Below, in pieces: positions 34,715 through 43,912 of a stretch of DNA of 64,000 nucleotides (the first letter of the stretch is position 1; every line of letters starts with the position of its first letter). Both the position numbers and the translations under genes were made by a program. The stretch comes from Pseudomonas putida NBRC 14164. GTDB taxonomy: Bacteria; Pseudomonadota; Gammaproteobacteria; Pseudomonadales; Pseudomonadaceae. Below the pieces are notes generated by a model that had not been told where the DNA came from, ran no database searches, and saw only the letters and a list, made by a program, of their open reading frames with translations. The stretch spans positions 5,574,501 through 5,638,500 of the forward strand of contig NC_021505.1 of the NCBI RefSeq assembly GCF_000412675.1, read 5' to 3'.

Positions 34715-36016
34715 TTATTGCAAAGTGTGTTGCTCGACAAACACTTGCGGCTCCATGCCTTCGCGGCTGACCAGGCGATTCAATTCGACCATGGGCAGTC
34801 GCACGCTCAGCAGGCTGCGCCCTTCTTCATCATGCTCTTCACTCTGCACGGCCCCCAGAGCAAAGAATTGCGCGCGCAAGCGGGCAAAACGCTGCTCCAG
34901 ACACAGGGTACCGACAAACAGATCATCCCCCAGCAACTCGGCAATCGCCTGGCCAACCAGCTCCAGACCACGCCCATCGCGTGCCGATACCCAGACCCGC
35001 TCCGGCTTGCCATCGGCATTGCGCTGGATCTGTGGCTCGACATCTTCGAGCAGGTCGAGTTTGTTATACACCTCGAGGATGGGCAAGCCTTCAGCACCAA
35101 TCTCGCCCAACACGGCCAGCACCTGCTCGATCTGTTCCATGCGCTCTGGCTCATGGGCGTCGATCACGTGCAGCAGCAGGTCGGAGTTGCTCGACTCTTC
35201 GAGCGTAGCCCGAAATGCCTCGACCAGCTTGTGCGGCAGGTGGCGAATGAAGCCCACGGTGTCGGCCAGCACGATCGGCCCCAGGTCGTTGAGCTCGAGC
35301 CGGCGCAGGGTCGGGTCGAGGGTGGCGAACAGCTGATCCGCGGCGTACACCTCGGATTCGGTCAGGGCGTTGAACAGCGTGGACTTGCCGGCGTTGGTGT
35401 AACCCACCAGCGACACTGAAGGGATATCCGCGCGCTTGCGCCCGCGACGCGCCTGCTCACGCTGGCTGCGTACCTTCTCGAGGCGTGACTTGATCTGGCG
35501 AATGCGCACCCGCAACAGGCGGCGGTCGGTTTCGAGCTGGGTTTCACCCGGGCCACGCAGGCCGATACCCCCTTTTTGTCGCTCAAGGTGGGTCCAGCCG
35601 CGCACCAGCCGCGTGCTCATGTGATCAAGCTGGGCCAGTTCGACCTGCAGCTTGCCTTCATGGGTACGCGCCCGTTGGGCGAAAATATCGAGGATCAGCC
35701 CGGTACGATCGAGCACTCGGCACTCGAACACACGTTCAAGGTTGCGCTCCTGACTGGGCGTGAGGGTGTGATTGAAAATCACAAGGTCTACCTGTTCGGC
35801 ATGGACCAGGTCGTGCAATTCCTCGACCTTGCCGCTGCCAATCAGGTATTTGGCCGTTGGCTGATGCCGTGTCACGGTCACCAGCGAGACGATATCCGCC
35901 CCGGCCGACAGTGCCAGCTCCCGAAACTCCTGCGGATCTTCGCGCGCCTCAGGGTTCTGACCTTCCAAGTGAACGAGCAACGCCCGTTCACCACCACCGT
36001 GGCGCTCAAAGAACAA
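34715..36016 (-). CDS. hflX: Ribosome-associated GTPase HflX (TTG start)
   Basis: A 433-aa GTPase that splits stalled 70S ribosomes under stress. The N-terminal HflX domain includes ATAKYLIGSGKVEELHDL-like sequence (TAKYLIGSGKVEEL), then the glycine-rich ERQKGGIGLRGPGETQLE linker and the G domain with G1 GYTNAGKST, G3 DTVGF and G4 NKLD. The start is TTG at 36016, supported by GGAG six bases upstream and by the expected N-terminus MFFERHGGGERALLV. It begins 12 bases after hfq ends. Confidence 0.95.
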   Translation of the reverse strand: MFFERHGGGERALLVHLEGQNPEAREDPQEFRELALSAGADIVSLVTVTRHQPTAKYLIGSGKVEELHDLVHAEQVDLVIFNHTLTPSQERNLERVFECRVLDRTGLILDIFAQRARTHEGKLQVELAQLDHMSTRLVRGWTHLERQKGGIGLRGPGETQLETDRRLLRVRIRQIKSRLEKVRSQREQARRGRKRADIPSVSLVGYTNAGKSTLFNALTESEVYAADQLFATLDPTLRRLELNDLGPIVLADTVGFIRHLPHKLVEAFRATLEESSNSDLLLHVIDAHEPERMEQIEQVLAVLGEIGAEGLPILEVYNKLDLLEDVEPQIQRNADGKPERVWVSARDGRGLELVGQAIAELLGDDLFVGTLCLEQRFARLRAQFFALGAVQSEEHDEEGRSLLSVRLPMVELNRLVSREGMEPQVFVEQHTLQ

Positions 36017-36028
36017 TGCAGGCTCCTA

Positions 36029-36289
36029 TCAGGCGTTGCCTGGCTCGCTGTCGCCGAGGTCGGAATCGGACGGGCTTGGCAGGCGAACCGGACGGGCAGG
36101 CACCACGGTCGAAATGGCGTGCTTGTAAACCATTTGGCTGACGGTGTTCTTCAGCAGTACCACGAACTGGTCGAACGATTCGATCGAGCCCTGCAGTTTG
36201 ATGCCGTTGACCAGATAGATCGATACCGGAACCTTTTCTTTTCTCAAGGTGTTCAAGTAAGGGTCTTGTAGCGAATGCCCTTTTGACAT
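36029..36289 (-). CDS. hfq: RNA chaperone Hfq
   Basis: An 86-aa Sm-like protein that forms hexameric rings pairing small RNAs with mRNAs and, with Crc, repressing catabolic mRNAs in pseudomonads. Sm1 contains QDPYLNTLRKEKVPVSIYLV and NGIKLQGSIESFDQF; Sm2 has the YKHAIS motif. The C-terminal tail is short (about 18 residues) as usual in Pseudomonas. ATG 36289 gives MSKGHSLQD. Located between miaA and hflX. Confidence 0.98.
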   Translation of the reverse strand: MSKGHSLQDPYLNTLRKEKVPVSIYLVNGIKLQGSIESFDQFVVLLKNTVSQMVYKHAISTVVPARPVRLPSPSDSDLGDSEPGNA

Positions 36290-36383
36290 ATGCCGCACTC
36301 CTGTAAGGATAAATAATAGAAAATCAAGAAAATCGATAAATTAGGCCGCCCAGTCGCAAGAATAGACGGCAATCAGCAGGGAC

Positions 36384-37355
36384 TCAGCTCAATATGGAGA
36401 TGGCCCCAAGGTATTTCAAGGTGCGGGACAGATTGTCGCAGGCCATGCTGTCAAGCCAGTGCACATCAGGCCAGCCACGCAACCAGGTGAACTGCCGCTT
36501 GGCCAGCTGCCGGGTCGCAATGATACCGCGTTCTCGCATCTCATTCTCAGTCAGCGTGCCATCCAGGTAATCCCAGACCTGCCGATACCCCACAGCCCGT
36601 ATAGACGGCAGCCCGGCGTGCAAGTCACTTCTGGCTCGCAGCGATCGGACCTCGTCGATGAAGCCCTGTTCCAGCATCTGCGAAAATCGTAACGCAATTC
36701 GCTGATGCAAAATGTGACGATCTGTAGGAGCAATCGCTAAACTCGCGACAGTATAGGGCAAATGTCCGCCAGCGCCTGCGTCTGCGCCGCGACTTTCCGC
36801 GAATTGACGCTGGCGATGAGCCGTCATGCTCTCACCGCTCACGCGGTACACCTCCAGCGCGCGAATCAACCGTTGCGGGTCGTTGGGGTGGATGCGCGCC
36901 GCCGATTCCGGGTCGATCTCAGCCAACTGGCGGTGCAGCTCGGCCAGCCCCAGCGCCTCGGCCTGGGCTTCAAGGTCGGCTCGCACCGCGGCGTCAGCTG
37001 CCGGCATGTCGGCCAGGCCATCGATCAACGCCTTGTAATAGAGCATGGTGCCGCCCACCAGCAGCGGGATTTTCCCGCGCGCGGTGATGTCGGCCATGGC
37101 TTCCAGGGCATCGGCGCGAAATTGCGCGGCCGAATAGCTCTCGGCCGGGTCACGGATGTCGATCAGCCGGTGCGGGTGGGCGGCGAGAATTTCTTTCGAC
37201 GGCTTGGCCGAACCAATATCCATGCCCCGATAGACCAGCGCCGAGTCGACGCTGATCAGCTCGCACGGCAGCACTTTGGTCAGTTCGATAGCCAGGTCGG
37301 TCTTGCCGGCCGCCGTCGGGCCCATCAGGAATATTGCAGGGGGCTTGCCGCTCAT
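36384..37355 (-). CDS. miaA: tRNA dimethylallyltransferase
   Basis: A 323-aa P-loop enzyme adding the dimethylallyl group to N6 of A37 in tRNAs reading UNN codons. Walker A is GPTAAGKTDLA (residues 12-22), followed by ISVDSALVYRGMDIGSAKPS and the PLLVGGTMLYYKALIDGL segment. The ATG at 37355 lies one base after the mutL stop. Next in the conserved tsaE-amiB-mutL-miaA-hfq superoperon. Confidence 0.97.
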   Translation of the reverse strand: MSGKPPAIFLMGPTAAGKTDLAIELTKVLPCELISVDSALVYRGMDIGSAKPSKEILAAHPHRLIDIRDPAESYSAAQFRADALEAMADITARGKIPLLVGGTMLYYKALIDGLADMPAADAAVRADLEAQAEALGLAELHRQLAEIDPESAARIHPNDPQRLIRALEVYRVSGESMTAHRQRQFAESRGADAGAGGHLPYTVASLAIAPTDRHILHQRIALRFSQMLEQGFIDEVRSLRARSDLHAGLPSIRAVGYRQVWDYLDGTLTENEMRERGIIATRQLAKRQFTWLRGWPDVHWLDSMACDNLSRTLKYLGAISILS

Positions 37356-37356
37356 T

Positions 37357-39255
37357 TTATCGACCGCGCAGGAAAAGTTTGTCCAGATCGTCCAGGCCCA
37401 TCTGGGTCCAGGTGGGACGGCCATGGTTGCACTGGCCACTGCGTTCGGTGTTTTCCATGTCGCGCAGCAGGGCATTCATTTCGGGGATTGCCAGGCGCCG
37501 GTTCGCACGCACGGCGCCGTGGCAGGCCATGGTGCCGAGCAGTTCGTTGAGGTGCGCCTGGATACGGTCGCTGGTGCCGTACTCCATCAGGTCGGCGAGC
37601 ACATCCTGCACCAGGCGGTTGGCCTCGGCCTGCTTGAGCAAGGCCGGAATCTGGCGAATCGCCAAGGTCTCGGGGCCCAGGCGCTGCAGTTCGAACCCCA
37701 GGCGCTGGAACCACTGCGCATGTTCTTCGGCGCAATCAGCTTCACGCTGGCTCAGGGCCAGGGTTTCGGGCACCAGCAGCGGCTGGCCGCTAAGGCCTTC
37801 ACTGGCCATGGCCACCTTGAGGCGCTCGTACATGATGCGCTCATGGGCAGCGTGCATGTCCACCAGCACCAGGCCAACGGCGTTCTCGGCCAGGATGTAG
37901 ATACCCTTGAGCTGCGCCAGTGCGTAGCCCAACGGGGGAATGTCACCCTGGCTTTCGGGCAGCGTAGTTACCGGTGCCGCTCCCTCTTCCAGCGGTTTGT
38001 AGAACTCGCGATACACCGCCTGCGCCTCGGCGGCCGGCACGGGCTGCGAGGGGCGCGGGGTGTATTGATACTGGTAACCGGCGCCACTGCCGCCATTGGA
38101 AATCGCGTGCTGCGGCGCCTGGGGCCGTTCAAGCACTGGCGAGGCCAGGCGCATTTCGCCTTGCGGGCCGAATTCACCAGCCTGCTGGCCAGTTGGGCGG
38201 ACCATCTCAGGTACTGCGGCAGGCGCGGCCAAGTGGTCTTCCGGGCGCACATCAGCCAGCGCGCGGTGCAGCGTGCCATACAGAAAATCGTGCACCGAGC
38301 GCCCCTCGCGGAAGCGCACTTCGTGCTTGGTCGGGTGCACATTGACGTCAACGCCGTTGGGCTCCAGTTCCAGGAACAACACGAATGTCGGGTGCCGGCC
38401 ATTGAACAGCACGTCCCGGTAGGCCTGGCGCACAGCGTGGGCGACCAGCTTGTCGCGCACCGCACGGCCATTGACGAAGAAGTACTGCAGGTCTGCCTGG
38501 CTGCGCGAGAAGGTCGGCAGGCCGACCCAGCCCCACAGGCGCAGGCCGTTGCGTTCGACGTCAATCGGCAGCGCCTGCTCCATGAAGCCCGGACCGCAGA
38601 TGGCGCCCACCCGCCGCGCCCGAGCGGTTTCATCATGGGCCTCGTGCAGGCTGAGGATGCTCTTGCCGTTATGACGCAGGTGAAAGCCGACATCGAATCG
38701 CGCCAGCGCCAGCCGGCGGATGACTTCCTGCAGGTGATCGAATTCGGTTTTCTCGGCCTTGAGAAACTTGCGCCGGGCCGGGGTATTGAAGAACAGGTCG
38801 CGCACTTCCACCGAGGTGCCCACCGGATGCGCCGCTGGCTGCACCCGCGGGGTCATGTCACGGCCTTCGGTTTCCACCTGCCAGGCTTCGCTGGCACTGG
38901 CAGTGCGTGACGTCATGGTCAAGCGCGCCACCGAGCTGATCGAAGCCAGCGCCTCGCCCCGGAAGCCCAGGCTCATCACGCCTTCAAGGTCTTCCAGCTC
39001 GCGGATCTTGCTGGTGGCGTGACGCGCCAGGGCCAAAGGCAGATCGTCAGCAGAAATACCACTGCCGTCGTCCCGCACTTTCAGCAGCTTGATGCCGCCC
39101 TGTTCCACTTCCACGTCAATGCGCCGGGCACCGGAGTCCAGGCTGTTTTCCAGCAACTCCTTGGCCACGGAGGCCGGCCGCTCGACGACCTCGCCGGCGG
39201 CGATCTGGTTAGCCAATCGCGGGCTGAGCAGCTCAATGCGCGAACCACCACTCAT
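37357..39255 (-). CDS. mutL: DNA mismatch repair protein MutL
   Basis: A 632-aa GHKL ATPase linking MutS recognition to strand removal. The N-terminal ATPase has LANQIAAGEVVERPASVAKE, NSLDSGARRID and GFRGEALASISSV. A Pro/Ala/Gln-rich linker spans about residues 345-430. The C-terminal dimerisation domain contains the metal-binding DQHAAHERxxYE-related variant seen as MHAAHERIMYERL. Its ATG overlaps the amiB stop by one base. Confidence 0.97.
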   Translation of the reverse strand: MSGGSRIELLSPRLANQIAAGEVVERPASVAKELLENSLDSGARRIDVEVEQGGIKLLKVRDDGSGISADDLPLALARHATSKIRELEDLEGVMSLGFRGEALASISSVARLTMTSRTASASEAWQVETEGRDMTPRVQPAAHPVGTSVEVRDLFFNTPARRKFLKAEKTEFDHLQEVIRRLALARFDVGFHLRHNGKSILSLHEAHDETARARRVGAICGPGFMEQALPIDVERNGLRLWGWVGLPTFSRSQADLQYFFVNGRAVRDKLVAHAVRQAYRDVLFNGRHPTFVLFLELEPNGVDVNVHPTKHEVRFREGRSVHDFLYGTLHRALADVRPEDHLAAPAAVPEMVRPTGQQAGEFGPQGEMRLASPVLERPQAPQHAISNGGSGAGYQYQYTPRPSQPVPAAEAQAVYREFYKPLEEGAAPVTTLPESQGDIPPLGYALAQLKGIYILAENAVGLVLVDMHAAHERIMYERLKVAMASEGLSGQPLLVPETLALSQREADCAEEHAQWFQRLGFELQRLGPETLAIRQIPALLKQAEANRLVQDVLADLMEYGTSDRIQAHLNELLGTMACHGAVRANRRLAIPEMNALLRDMENTERSGQCNHGRPTWTQMGLDDLDKLFLRGR

Positions 39256-40685
39256 TATTGCGCGGCCAAAGTTGTAGCAGGCACATCAAGGCGCTGGCCG
39301 ACCTTCAGCTCATCGGTCTTGAGGCTGTTGGTGCTGCGCAAGCTGGCCACGCTGACCTGGTAGCGCACGGCGAGCATCGCCAGTGTTTCGCCTGGGCGCA
39401 CCGTGTGTTCACGTGGGCCGGCGGCAATCTTGCCGGTGTCGCGCAGCCAGGCAATGTAGGTACCCGGCGGCGGGTTCTGCTGGAAGTACTGGCGCACACC
39501 GGTATGGATCGAACGGGCCAAGGCCTGCTGATGGCTGGCGGTGGCCAGCTTGGCGGCTTCGTTGTTGTTCGAGATGAACCCGGTTTCAACGAGGATCGAC
39601 GGGATGTCCGGCGACTTCAGCACCATGAAGCCGGCTTGTTCCACACGCTGTTTGTGCAGCGAAGTGACACGGCCCATGTTGCCGAGCACTTTCTGCCCCA
39701 CGTTGAGGCTGGAGCTGAGCGTGGCGGTCATCGACAGGTCCAGCAGCACGCCGGCCAGCATACGGTCTTTGTCATCGAGGCTGACGTTACCGGCACCGCC
39801 GATCAGGTCAGAACGGTTTTCCGTGTCGGCCAGCCAGCGCGCGGTCTCGGAGGTGGCGCCGCGATCAGACAGTGCGAACACCGACGCGCCAAAGGCAGCC
39901 CGCGACGGTGCGGCGTCGGCGTGGATCGAGATGAACAGGTCAGCCCCCTTCTTGCGGGCGATTTCCGTGCGTTTGCGCAGTGGAATGAAGTAGTCGCCCG
40001 TACGGGTCAGCTCGGCACGGAAGCCCCTTTCGCTGTTGATCTGGCGCTGCAGCTCTTTGGCAATCTGCAGCACGATGTCCTTTTCATGCTGGCCGCGCGA
40101 ACCGGAGGCACCCGGGTCTTCGCCACCGTGGCCGGCGTCGATGGCCACCACGATTTCACGCTTGCCGCTTGGTACCGGCGGCAACTTGATCGCCGGTTGC
40201 GCCGGGGACACCGGCACCGCTGGCGTGGTCGCCGGCGTCTGTACCGGCGCCGGGGCCGGCGGTGGCGCGCTGGCCGCAATGGCGTCGGCTTCCTGGTCGT
40301 ACAAGTCGACCACCAGGCGATTGCCGTATTGCGCATTCGGTGCCAGCGTGAAGCTTTTCGGGGTGACCGACTTTTTCAGGTCGACCACCACCCGCAGGTC
40401 GGTCGGGGTGCGCTGGGCCGAACGCACGCTACTGATCGGCGTGTTGGAGGTGGCCACCTTCAATGGCGCGGCCAGGGTTGCGCCATTGATGTCGATAACC
40501 AGGCGATCAGGCGCGCTCAAGGTGAAGACGCTGTGCTGCACGGGGCCAGACAGGTCAAAGACCAGCCGCGTGTTGTCTGGCGCGCGCCACAGGCGCACGC
40601 TCTTGACTTGAGTGACGGCCAGAGCCTCAACGGTCACCGTTGTCAGCAGCAGCCCAACGATGGCGACCAGTGCGCGTATGCGCAT
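39255..40685 (-). CDS. amiB: N-acetylmuramoyl-L-alanine amidase AmiB with LysM
   Basis: A 476-aa periplasmic zinc amidase that splits septal peptidoglycan. It has a signal peptide (residues 1-23), an AMIN domain (about 25-125), a Pro/Ala linker, an Amidase_3 domain (VAIDAGHGGEDPGASG with the first zinc His, later ILVETGFISNNNEA with the catalytic Glu) and a C-terminal LysM (VRPGETLAMLAVRYQVS) that binds glycan. Lies 11 bases after tsaE and overlaps mutL by one base. Confidence 0.96.
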   Translation of the reverse strand: MRIRALVAIVGLLLTTVTVEALAVTQVKSVRLWRAPDNTRLVFDLSGPVQHSVFTLSAPDRLVIDINGATLAAPLKVATSNTPISSVRSAQRTPTDLRVVVDLKKSVTPKSFTLAPNAQYGNRLVVDLYDQEADAIAASAPPPAPAPVQTPATTPAVPVSPAQPAIKLPPVPSGKREIVVAIDAGHGGEDPGASGSRGQHEKDIVLQIAKELQRQINSERGFRAELTRTGDYFIPLRKRTEIARKKGADLFISIHADAAPSRAAFGASVFALSDRGATSETARWLADTENRSDLIGGAGNVSLDDKDRMLAGVLLDLSMTATLSSSLNVGQKVLGNMGRVTSLHKQRVEQAGFMVLKSPDIPSILVETGFISNNNEAAKLATASHQQALARSIHTGVRQYFQQNPPPGTYIAWLRDTGKIAAGPREHTVRPGETLAMLAVRYQVSVASLRSTNSLKTDELKVGQRLDVPATTLAAQ

Positions 40686-40696
40686 ACCTACCCCAC

Positions 40697-41170
40697 TTAC
40701 TGTTTATAGTGTTTGGCCAGTGCCATGCACCAGGCCTCGCCGCGAGCCCCCTGCGGCGAAAGGATCAGCGAGCGTCCGCCCGCTTGGGGGCTTATGGTAA
40801 TGGTCAGGTCAGGCTTTGGCAAAACGCCCGCACCCTTTTGTGGCCACTCGAACAGGCACAGCGGGTCGCCCTCGAAATAGTCACGAATACCCATGAACTC
40901 CAACTCCTCCGGATCGACCAGGCGATACAGGTCGAAATGGAAGGCTCGCACCTCACCGATTTCGTAGGGTTCGACCACGGTGAAGGTCGGGCTTTTCACT
41001 GCACCCGTATGGCCCAGGCCACGGATCAGCCCTCGGGAAAGCGTAGTCTTGCCCGCACCCAGGTCGCCCTCGAGAAAGATCACGCCGCGACCGCCGGTCA
41101 CCTCGGCCAGTGCTGCGCCAAACTTGACCGTGGCGTCTTCATCGGCCAGAAACAGGGTTATGCCAGACAC
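40697..41170 (-). CDS. tsaE: tRNA threonylcarbamoyladenosine biosynthesis ATPase TsaE
   Basis: A 157-aa P-loop ATPase required with TsaB, TsaD and TsaC for t6A37 modification of ANN-decoding tRNAs. Walker A is GDLGAGKTT (about residues 35-43); the SPTFTVVEPYE loop and HFDLYRL motif are family markers. The start overlaps the nnr end by 13 bases, the common nnr-tsaE-amiB order. Confidence 0.96.
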   Translation of the reverse strand: MSGITLFLADEDATVKFGAALAEVTGGRGVIFLEGDLGAGKTTLSRGLIRGLGHTGAVKSPTFTVVEPYEIGEVRAFHFDLYRLVDPEELEFMGIRDYFEGDPLCLFEWPQKGAGVLPKPDLTITISPQAGGRSLILSPQGARGEAWCMALAKHYKQ

Positions 41171-42018
41171 GCAGAATGCTCCTCCAGTAACTCACGAATG
41201 ACCGGCGCCAGATCACTGGCCGCCAGGCCTCTACCTTTTACACCCAGCCGCTCGCCTGCACAGGCATGCAACCACACCCCCAGGCCAGCGGCCTGCCAGG
41301 CATCCAGCCCTTGGGCCAACAACGCCGCCAGCACACCGGTCAGCACATCGCCAAAGCCGGCGCCGGCCATGGCGGGGTGGCCCCGTTCGCACAGCATCAG
41401 TTGCCCGGCCGGGTCGGCCACCAGGGTGCCGGCGCCCTTGAGCACGCAAACGCTGTTGTAACGGCGCGCGAGCTTGCGCGCCGCGCCCTGGCGGTCGGCC
41501 TGTACCGCTTCGGTGGAAATACCCAGCAGCCGCGCCGCCTCCCCCGGATGCGGGGTGAGGATGCTGCCACTGGGCAGGGCCAGGGGGGTACGCGCCAGCA
41601 AATTCAGGGCATCGGCGTCCCACACCTGCGGCTGTTCGGCGTTGGCCACTGCCGAGAGCAGGCTACGCCCCCACGCCGCCTGCCCCAACCCCGGGCCCAC
41701 CACCAGCACGGAGGCGCGCTCCAGCACGCCCATCAACTGGTTGGCCGAGCTGACGCCCAGGCACATGGTTTCGGGCAGACGCGCCAGGCTCGCGCTCACA
41801 TGCTCAGGGCGCGTCGCCACGCTGACCAGCCCGGCGCCGCAGCGCAGGGCGGCTTCAGCACTCAACAGCACAGCGCCGCCTGTGCCCAGGTCGCCACCGA
41901 CCACCAGCACATGGCCGAAGTCGCCTTTATGGGCATTCACAGGTCGCGCCGGCAGGTGCGCGACGGTCACGCTGCTGAGCAGTTGCGGGGCATGGCTGGG
42001 GTGTTTGGTCTGCGGCAT
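41158..42018 (-). CDS. nnrD: ADP-dependent NAD(P)H-hydrate dehydratase (YjeF C-terminal domain only)
   Basis: A 286-aa ribokinase-like enzyme that repairs hydrated NAD(P)H. The signature residues are in HKGDFGHVLVVGGDLGTGGA and GAGFGDVLTGVLAALLAQG, the latter holding the catalytic Asp. The N-terminal NAD(P)H-hydrate epimerase domain found in bifunctional Nnr proteins is absent, and the upstream frame does not encode it. The epimerase step must come from another locus or go uncatalysed. ATG 42018 is chosen; a 65-base divergent promoter region separates it from queG. Confidence 0.92.
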   Translation of the reverse strand: MPQTKHPSHAPQLLSSVTVAHLPARPVNAHKGDFGHVLVVGGDLGTGGAVLLSAEAALRCGAGLVSVATRPEHVSASLARLPETMCLGVSSANQLMGVLERASVLVVGPGLGQAAWGRSLLSAVANAEQPQVWDADALNLLARTPLALPSGSILTPHPGEAARLLGISTEAVQADRQGAARKLARRYNSVCVLKGAGTLVADPAGQLMLCERGHPAMAGAGFGDVLTGVLAALLAQGLDAWQAAGLGVWLHACAGERLGVKGRGLAASDLAPVIRELLEEHSACLA

Positions 42019-42083
42019 GGGGTCAAAGGCTCCAATGTCTGGCAGAATTATACGCACCTGAGCCCGTATTGCCTTGCCCATCC

Positions 42084-43148
42084 ATGTCCAGCTGCACACC
42101 TGACCTCGCCCAACTGGCCCAATCGATCAAGATTTGGGGCCAGGAACTCGGTTTTGCCCATGTCGGCATCGCCGGGGTCGACCTTGGCGAACACGAACAC
42201 CACCTGCAGCGCTGGCTCGATGCCGGCTACCAGGGCGAAATGGAGTACCTGGGCGCGCACGGCAGCAAGCGTTCGCACCCCGACCAACTGATTCCCGGCA
42301 CGGTGCGGGTGGTCTCGCTGCGCATGGACTACCTGTCCGGCGACACACAGATGGCGCAGCGCCTGGCACAGCCGGAAAAGGCCTACATATCGCGCTATGC
42401 ACTGGGCCGGGACTACCACAAGCTGGTGCGCAAGCGCGTGCAATTCCTGGCCGATCGCATCCAGGAAGCCATCGGCCCGTTCGGCTACCGCGCATTCGTC
42501 GACAGCGCGCCGGTACTGGAGAAGGCCCTGGCCGAACAGGCCGGGTTGGGCTGGATCGGCAAGAACACCCTTCTGCTCAACCGCAAGGCGGGCAGTTACT
42601 TCTTCCTTGCCGAGCTGTTTGTCGATTTGCCGCTACCGGTGGATGAAGCGACTACCAGCGAGCACTGCGGGCGCTGCCAGGCCTGCCTGGACATCTGCCC
42701 GACCCAGGCGTTTGTCGGGCCCTATGTGCTGGATGCGCGGCGTTGCATCTCGTACCTGACCATCGAGCTGAGAGGCGCGATCCCTGTCGAGCTGCGCGCA
42801 AAGATGGGCAACCGGGTGTTCGGCTGCGATGACTGCCAGATCGTCTGCCCGTGGAACCGCTTTGCCAAGCACAGCCAGGAACAGGACTTCCAGCCGCGGC
42901 ACGGGCTGGAGAATGCCGAGTTGGCGCAGATGTTCCTGTGGGATGAGCGCACCTTCCTGCGCAAGACCGAGGGCGGGCCGTTGCGGCGGGCGGGGTATGA
43001 GCGATTCTTGCGCAACCTGGCGGTGGGGTTGGGCAATGCGCCTTCCACCATTCCTGTGATCGAGGCGCTGAAGGCCCGGCGCGAGGACGAATCAGAACTG
43101 GTGCGCGAGCATGTGGAGTGGGCTTTGGCCCGGCACGAAGCTCAATAG
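42084..43148 (+). CDS. queG: Epoxyqueuosine reductase QueG
   Basis: A 354-aa cobalamin-dependent iron-sulfur enzyme that performs the last queuosine step, reducing epoxyqueuosine in tRNA. Two 4Fe-4S clusters are bound by CGRCQACLDICPTQAF and CDDCQIVCPWNRF. The N-terminal DUF1730 part includes WLDAGYQGEMEYLGAH. The C-terminal HEAT-like segment ends HVEWALARH. ATG 42084 is favoured over TTG 42069. Divergent from nnrD. Confidence 0.96.
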   Translation: MSSCTPDLAQLAQSIKIWGQELGFAHVGIAGVDLGEHEHHLQRWLDAGYQGEMEYLGAHGSKRSHPDQLIPGTVRVVSLRMDYLSGDTQMAQRLAQPEKAYISRYALGRDYHKLVRKRVQFLADRIQEAIGPFGYRAFVDSAPVLEKALAEQAGLGWIGKNTLLLNRKAGSYFFLAELFVDLPLPVDEATTSEHCGRCQACLDICPTQAFVGPYVLDARRCISYLTIELRGAIPVELRAKMGNRVFGCDDCQIVCPWNRFAKHSQEQDFQPRHGLENAELAQMFLWDERTFLRKTEGGPLRRAGYERFLRNLAVGLGNAPSTIPVIEALKARREDESELVREHVEWALARHEAQ

Positions 43149-43173
43149 CGACTAGCCACAGCACTTGCGCCAT

Positions 43174-43206
43174 CCTGTGGGAGCGGGCGGTGTCGCGCCC
43201 ACAGCT
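43174..43206. repeat. Degenerate single REP-like palindrome
   Basis: CCTGTGGGAGCGGGCGGTGT-CGCGCCCACAG follows the queG stop by 25 bases. The outer arms CTGTGGG / CCCACAG pair, but the inner REP sequence is decayed. Confidence 0.6.
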
Positions 43207-43209
43207 GTG

Positions 43210-43821
43210 TCACTGCTGGTCGTTGTAGTGGAACTTGGGCATTTCCCAGTGGAAGCGGATCGCCAGCAACCGCACCAGGAACCCGCCAAACAAGGTCAGC
43301 AGCATCGCCTGCTCTGCCGGCACCTTGAAATACACGCACCCCAGGTAGAACCATGCCGCCGCAAACGACACGCTGGCATACAGCTCGCGGCGGAACACCA
43401 GTGGAATGTCGTTGCAGAAGATATCCCGCAAGATCCCGCCAAATACCCCAGTGATCACCCCACTGATCGACGCCACCAGCATGCCCTGCCCCATCTCCAG
43501 CGCGGTCATGCAGCCGATCAGGGTAAAGGCCACCAGCCCCAGGGCATCGAGCACCAGGAACAGCGAGCGCAGGCGGCGCATCATCGGGGCAATGAAAATG
43601 GTCAGCAACGCCGCAAAGCTGGTCAGCACCAGGTACTCCGGGTGCTTCACCCAGGTCAGTGGGTAATGCCCGAGCAGCACGTCGCGCACCGAGCCGCCAC
43701 CCAGCGCGGTGACGCAGGCGATCAGTACCACGCCAAACCAGTCCATGCCGCGGCGCCCGGCAGACAACGCGCCGGTCATGGCTTCGGCGGTGATAGCAAT
43801 GAGGTAGAGCATCAACAACAT
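43210..43821 (-). CDS. TRIC-type (YadS/YicG) membrane protein
   Basis: A 203-aa integral membrane protein of the UPF0126/TRIC family, related to trimeric intracellular cation channels. It has seven predicted helices in two related halves, each with a glycine-kinked helix and an Arg-Asp motif: ALGGGSVRDVLLG and VFGGILRDIFCND. Bacterial relatives can conduct monovalent cations; a transport role here is inferred. ATG 43821 is used. It follows orn on the same strand behind a terminator. Confidence 0.88.
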   Translation of the reverse strand: MLLMLYLIAITAEAMTGALSAGRRGMDWFGVVLIACVTALGGGSVRDVLLGHYPLTWVKHPEYLVLTSFAALLTIFIAPMMRRLRSLFLVLDALGLVAFTLIGCMTALEMGQGMLVASISGVITGVFGGILRDIFCNDIPLVFRRELYASVSFAAAWFYLGCVYFKVPAEQAMLLTLFGGFLVRLLAIRFHWEMPKFHYNDQQ

Positions 43822-43873
43822 GGCGCGGGTCCGTGCGAGAAAGGCGCGCAGTCTAACCAGTTGCCCAGGGCAC

Positions 43874-43908
43874 CAAAAGGGGGCGCAGATACAATATCTG
43901 CGCCTTTT
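43874..43908 (-). terminator. Intrinsic terminator after orn
   Basis: GGCGCAGATA-TTG-TATCTGCGCC is a perfect 10-pair stem followed by CCCTTTT on the minus strand, starting a few bases after the orn stop. Confidence 0.9.
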
Positions 43909-43912
43909 CGGC

